NCBI GenBank assembly: GCA_004298725.1
Contig: SCQA01000048.1
Location: forward strand, 1 to 13,620
Origin: a bacterium
GTDB lineage: Bacteria; Desulfobacterota; GWC2-55-46
Reading direction: 5' to 3'
Length of the DNA stretch: 13,620 nucleotides
The notes under the pieces were generated by a model. The model had not been told where the DNA came from, did no database searches, and worked only from the letters and a program-made list of their open reading frames with translations. Positions 12,948 through 13,620 of the stretch are shown here, one piece after another (the first letter of the stretch is position 1; the number at the start of each line of letters is the position of its first letter). A program made the translations under genes and the position numbers.

Positions 12948-13601
12948 GTGGCAATAAAAATTTCACCGTCAATACTTTCCGCTGATTTTACCAAGTTAGG
13001 CGACGAACTTAAAGCAGTCGAAGCCGCGGGCGCGGACTACATACATATTGACGTGATGGACGGCCGTTTTGTGCCGAACATTACAATAGGGCCGTTTGTA
13101 GTCGAGGCCGTTAAAAGGGCGTCAAAGTTGCCGCTTGACGTCCACCTTATGATCGGAGCTCCCGAACGCTTCGTAACCGAGTTTGCAAAGGCGGGAAGCA
13201 ATATCATTACGGTTCATGCCGAGGCGACAAGGCACCTTCACGGAACTATTCAGGCTATAAAAAAGGCGGGGGTAAGAGCCGGAGTGTCTTTAAACCCGGC
13301 GACCCCTATTTCCGCTATCGAGGAGATACTGCCTGAGCTGGATCTTGTTTTGGTAATGTCGGTAAACCCGGGTTTTAGCGGGCAAAGCTTCATTGCTTCA
13401 AGCCTTAAAAAGATAGAGCGTATAAGAAAGATGATTACAGCGAGCGGCAAGGCAATCGAGCTTGAGGTTGACGGCGGAATAAAGGTAAGCAATATTAAAG
13501 ACGCGGCAGACGCCGGAGCGGATGTTTTTGTTTCTGGTTCAGGGGTGTTCGGAACCGGGGATTATAAAAAGACGATAACCGCGATGAAGGCAGTAGGTTG
13601 A
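12948..13601 (+). CDS. rpe: Ribulose-phosphate 3-epimerase
   Basis: The 217-residue product is a full-length TIM barrel of the Rpe family. It has Pro-Ser-Ile-Leu-Ser-Ala-Asp-Phe at 7-14, His33, Asp35 and His66 (Asp-Val-His-Leu-Met) as metal ligands with Asp175 (Glu-Val-Asp-Gly-Gly-Ile), and the Ser-Val-Asn-Pro-Gly-Phe-Ser-Gly-Gln phosphate loop. Asp35 and Asp175 act as acid and base. It interconverts ribulose 5-phosphate and xylulose 5-phosphate in the pentose phosphate pathway, and so feeds the same ribulose 5-phosphate used by RibBA. The start is GTG with GAGAGG six bases upstream; the usual Met-Ala-x-Lys-Ile-Ser-Pro-Ser beginning confirms it. It lies 135 bases after the TlpA gene. Confidence 0.97.
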   Translation: MAIKISPSILSADFTKLGDELKAVEAAGADYIHIDVMDGRFVPNITIGPFVVEAVKRASKLPLDVHLMIGAPERFVTEFAKAGSNIITVHAEATRHLHGTIQAIKKAGVRAGVSLNPATPISAIEEILPELDLVLVMSVNPGFSGQSFIASSLKKIERIRKMITASGKAIELEVDGGIKVSNIKDAADAGADVFVSGSGVFGTGDYKKTITAMKAVG

Positions 13602-13620
13602 TTTAATAACCCTTGTTGAG

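Noticed and set aside
1..13620. CRISPR arrays, phage genes, rRNA genes, intact transposases, toxin-antitoxin or restriction genes
   Set aside because: No regularly spaced direct repeats and no protein signatures of these classes were seen on either strand.

Overview
The window reads as a bacterial chromosome segment with balanced base composition. Most genes lie on the plus strand. Frequent ATA (Ile) and AGG (Arg) codons, secreted proteins with Gram-negative style signal peptides, a lipoprotein-type TlpA, and a run of nrdR, ribD, ribE, ribBA, ribH and nusB all fit a Gram-negative anaerobe-type lineage such as Nitrospirota or a deltaproteobacterial group. This placement is inference from gene content and codon habit, not from a marker search.

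Layout. Positions 1-218 hold the 3' end of an unidentified gene and a strong intrinsic terminator. Positions 219-759 have no convincing gene but several hairpins. Positions 760-1964 (minus strand) are a two-gene unit: a secreted parallel beta-helix (NosD-like) protein followed two bases later by a small four-helix membrane protein. Positions 2184-2364 (minus) carry a tRNA-Ala(GGC) gene with its own promoter and terminator. Positions 2365-2722 are a repeat-rich intergenic stretch with a possible small RNA, leading to an HU-type DNA-binding protein gene (2723-3007) closed by a textbook terminator.

The core of the window (3296-9350) is a vitamin B2 cluster: the regulator gene nrdR abuts ribD. 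Then follow a secreted TPR protein gene, ribE, ribBA, ribH and nusB. Together RibBA, RibD, RibH and RibE cover the route from GTP and ribulose 5-phosphate to riboflavin, apart from the phosphatase step. No FMN riboswitch was recognised in front of any rib gene.

Downstream of nusB lies a 144-bp palindromic, MITE-like element (9351-9494). A sugar-nucleotide pair follows (a DegT-family aminotransferase and a UDP-glucuronate decarboxylase-like SDR), then a DUF488 protein overlapping a TlpA-type thioredoxin, then ribulose-phosphate 3-epimerase. The last five genes (9607-13601) all appear to start at TTG or GTG.

I see no CRISPR array, phage module, intact transposase, toxin-antitoxin pair or obvious defence system. 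The most notable items are the palindromic element after nusB, a predicted leaderless nrdR transcript, the structured non-coding region at 219-690, the candidate small RNA before the HU gene, and the secreted TPR protein inside the riboflavin cluster. None of these amounts to a clearly new system.
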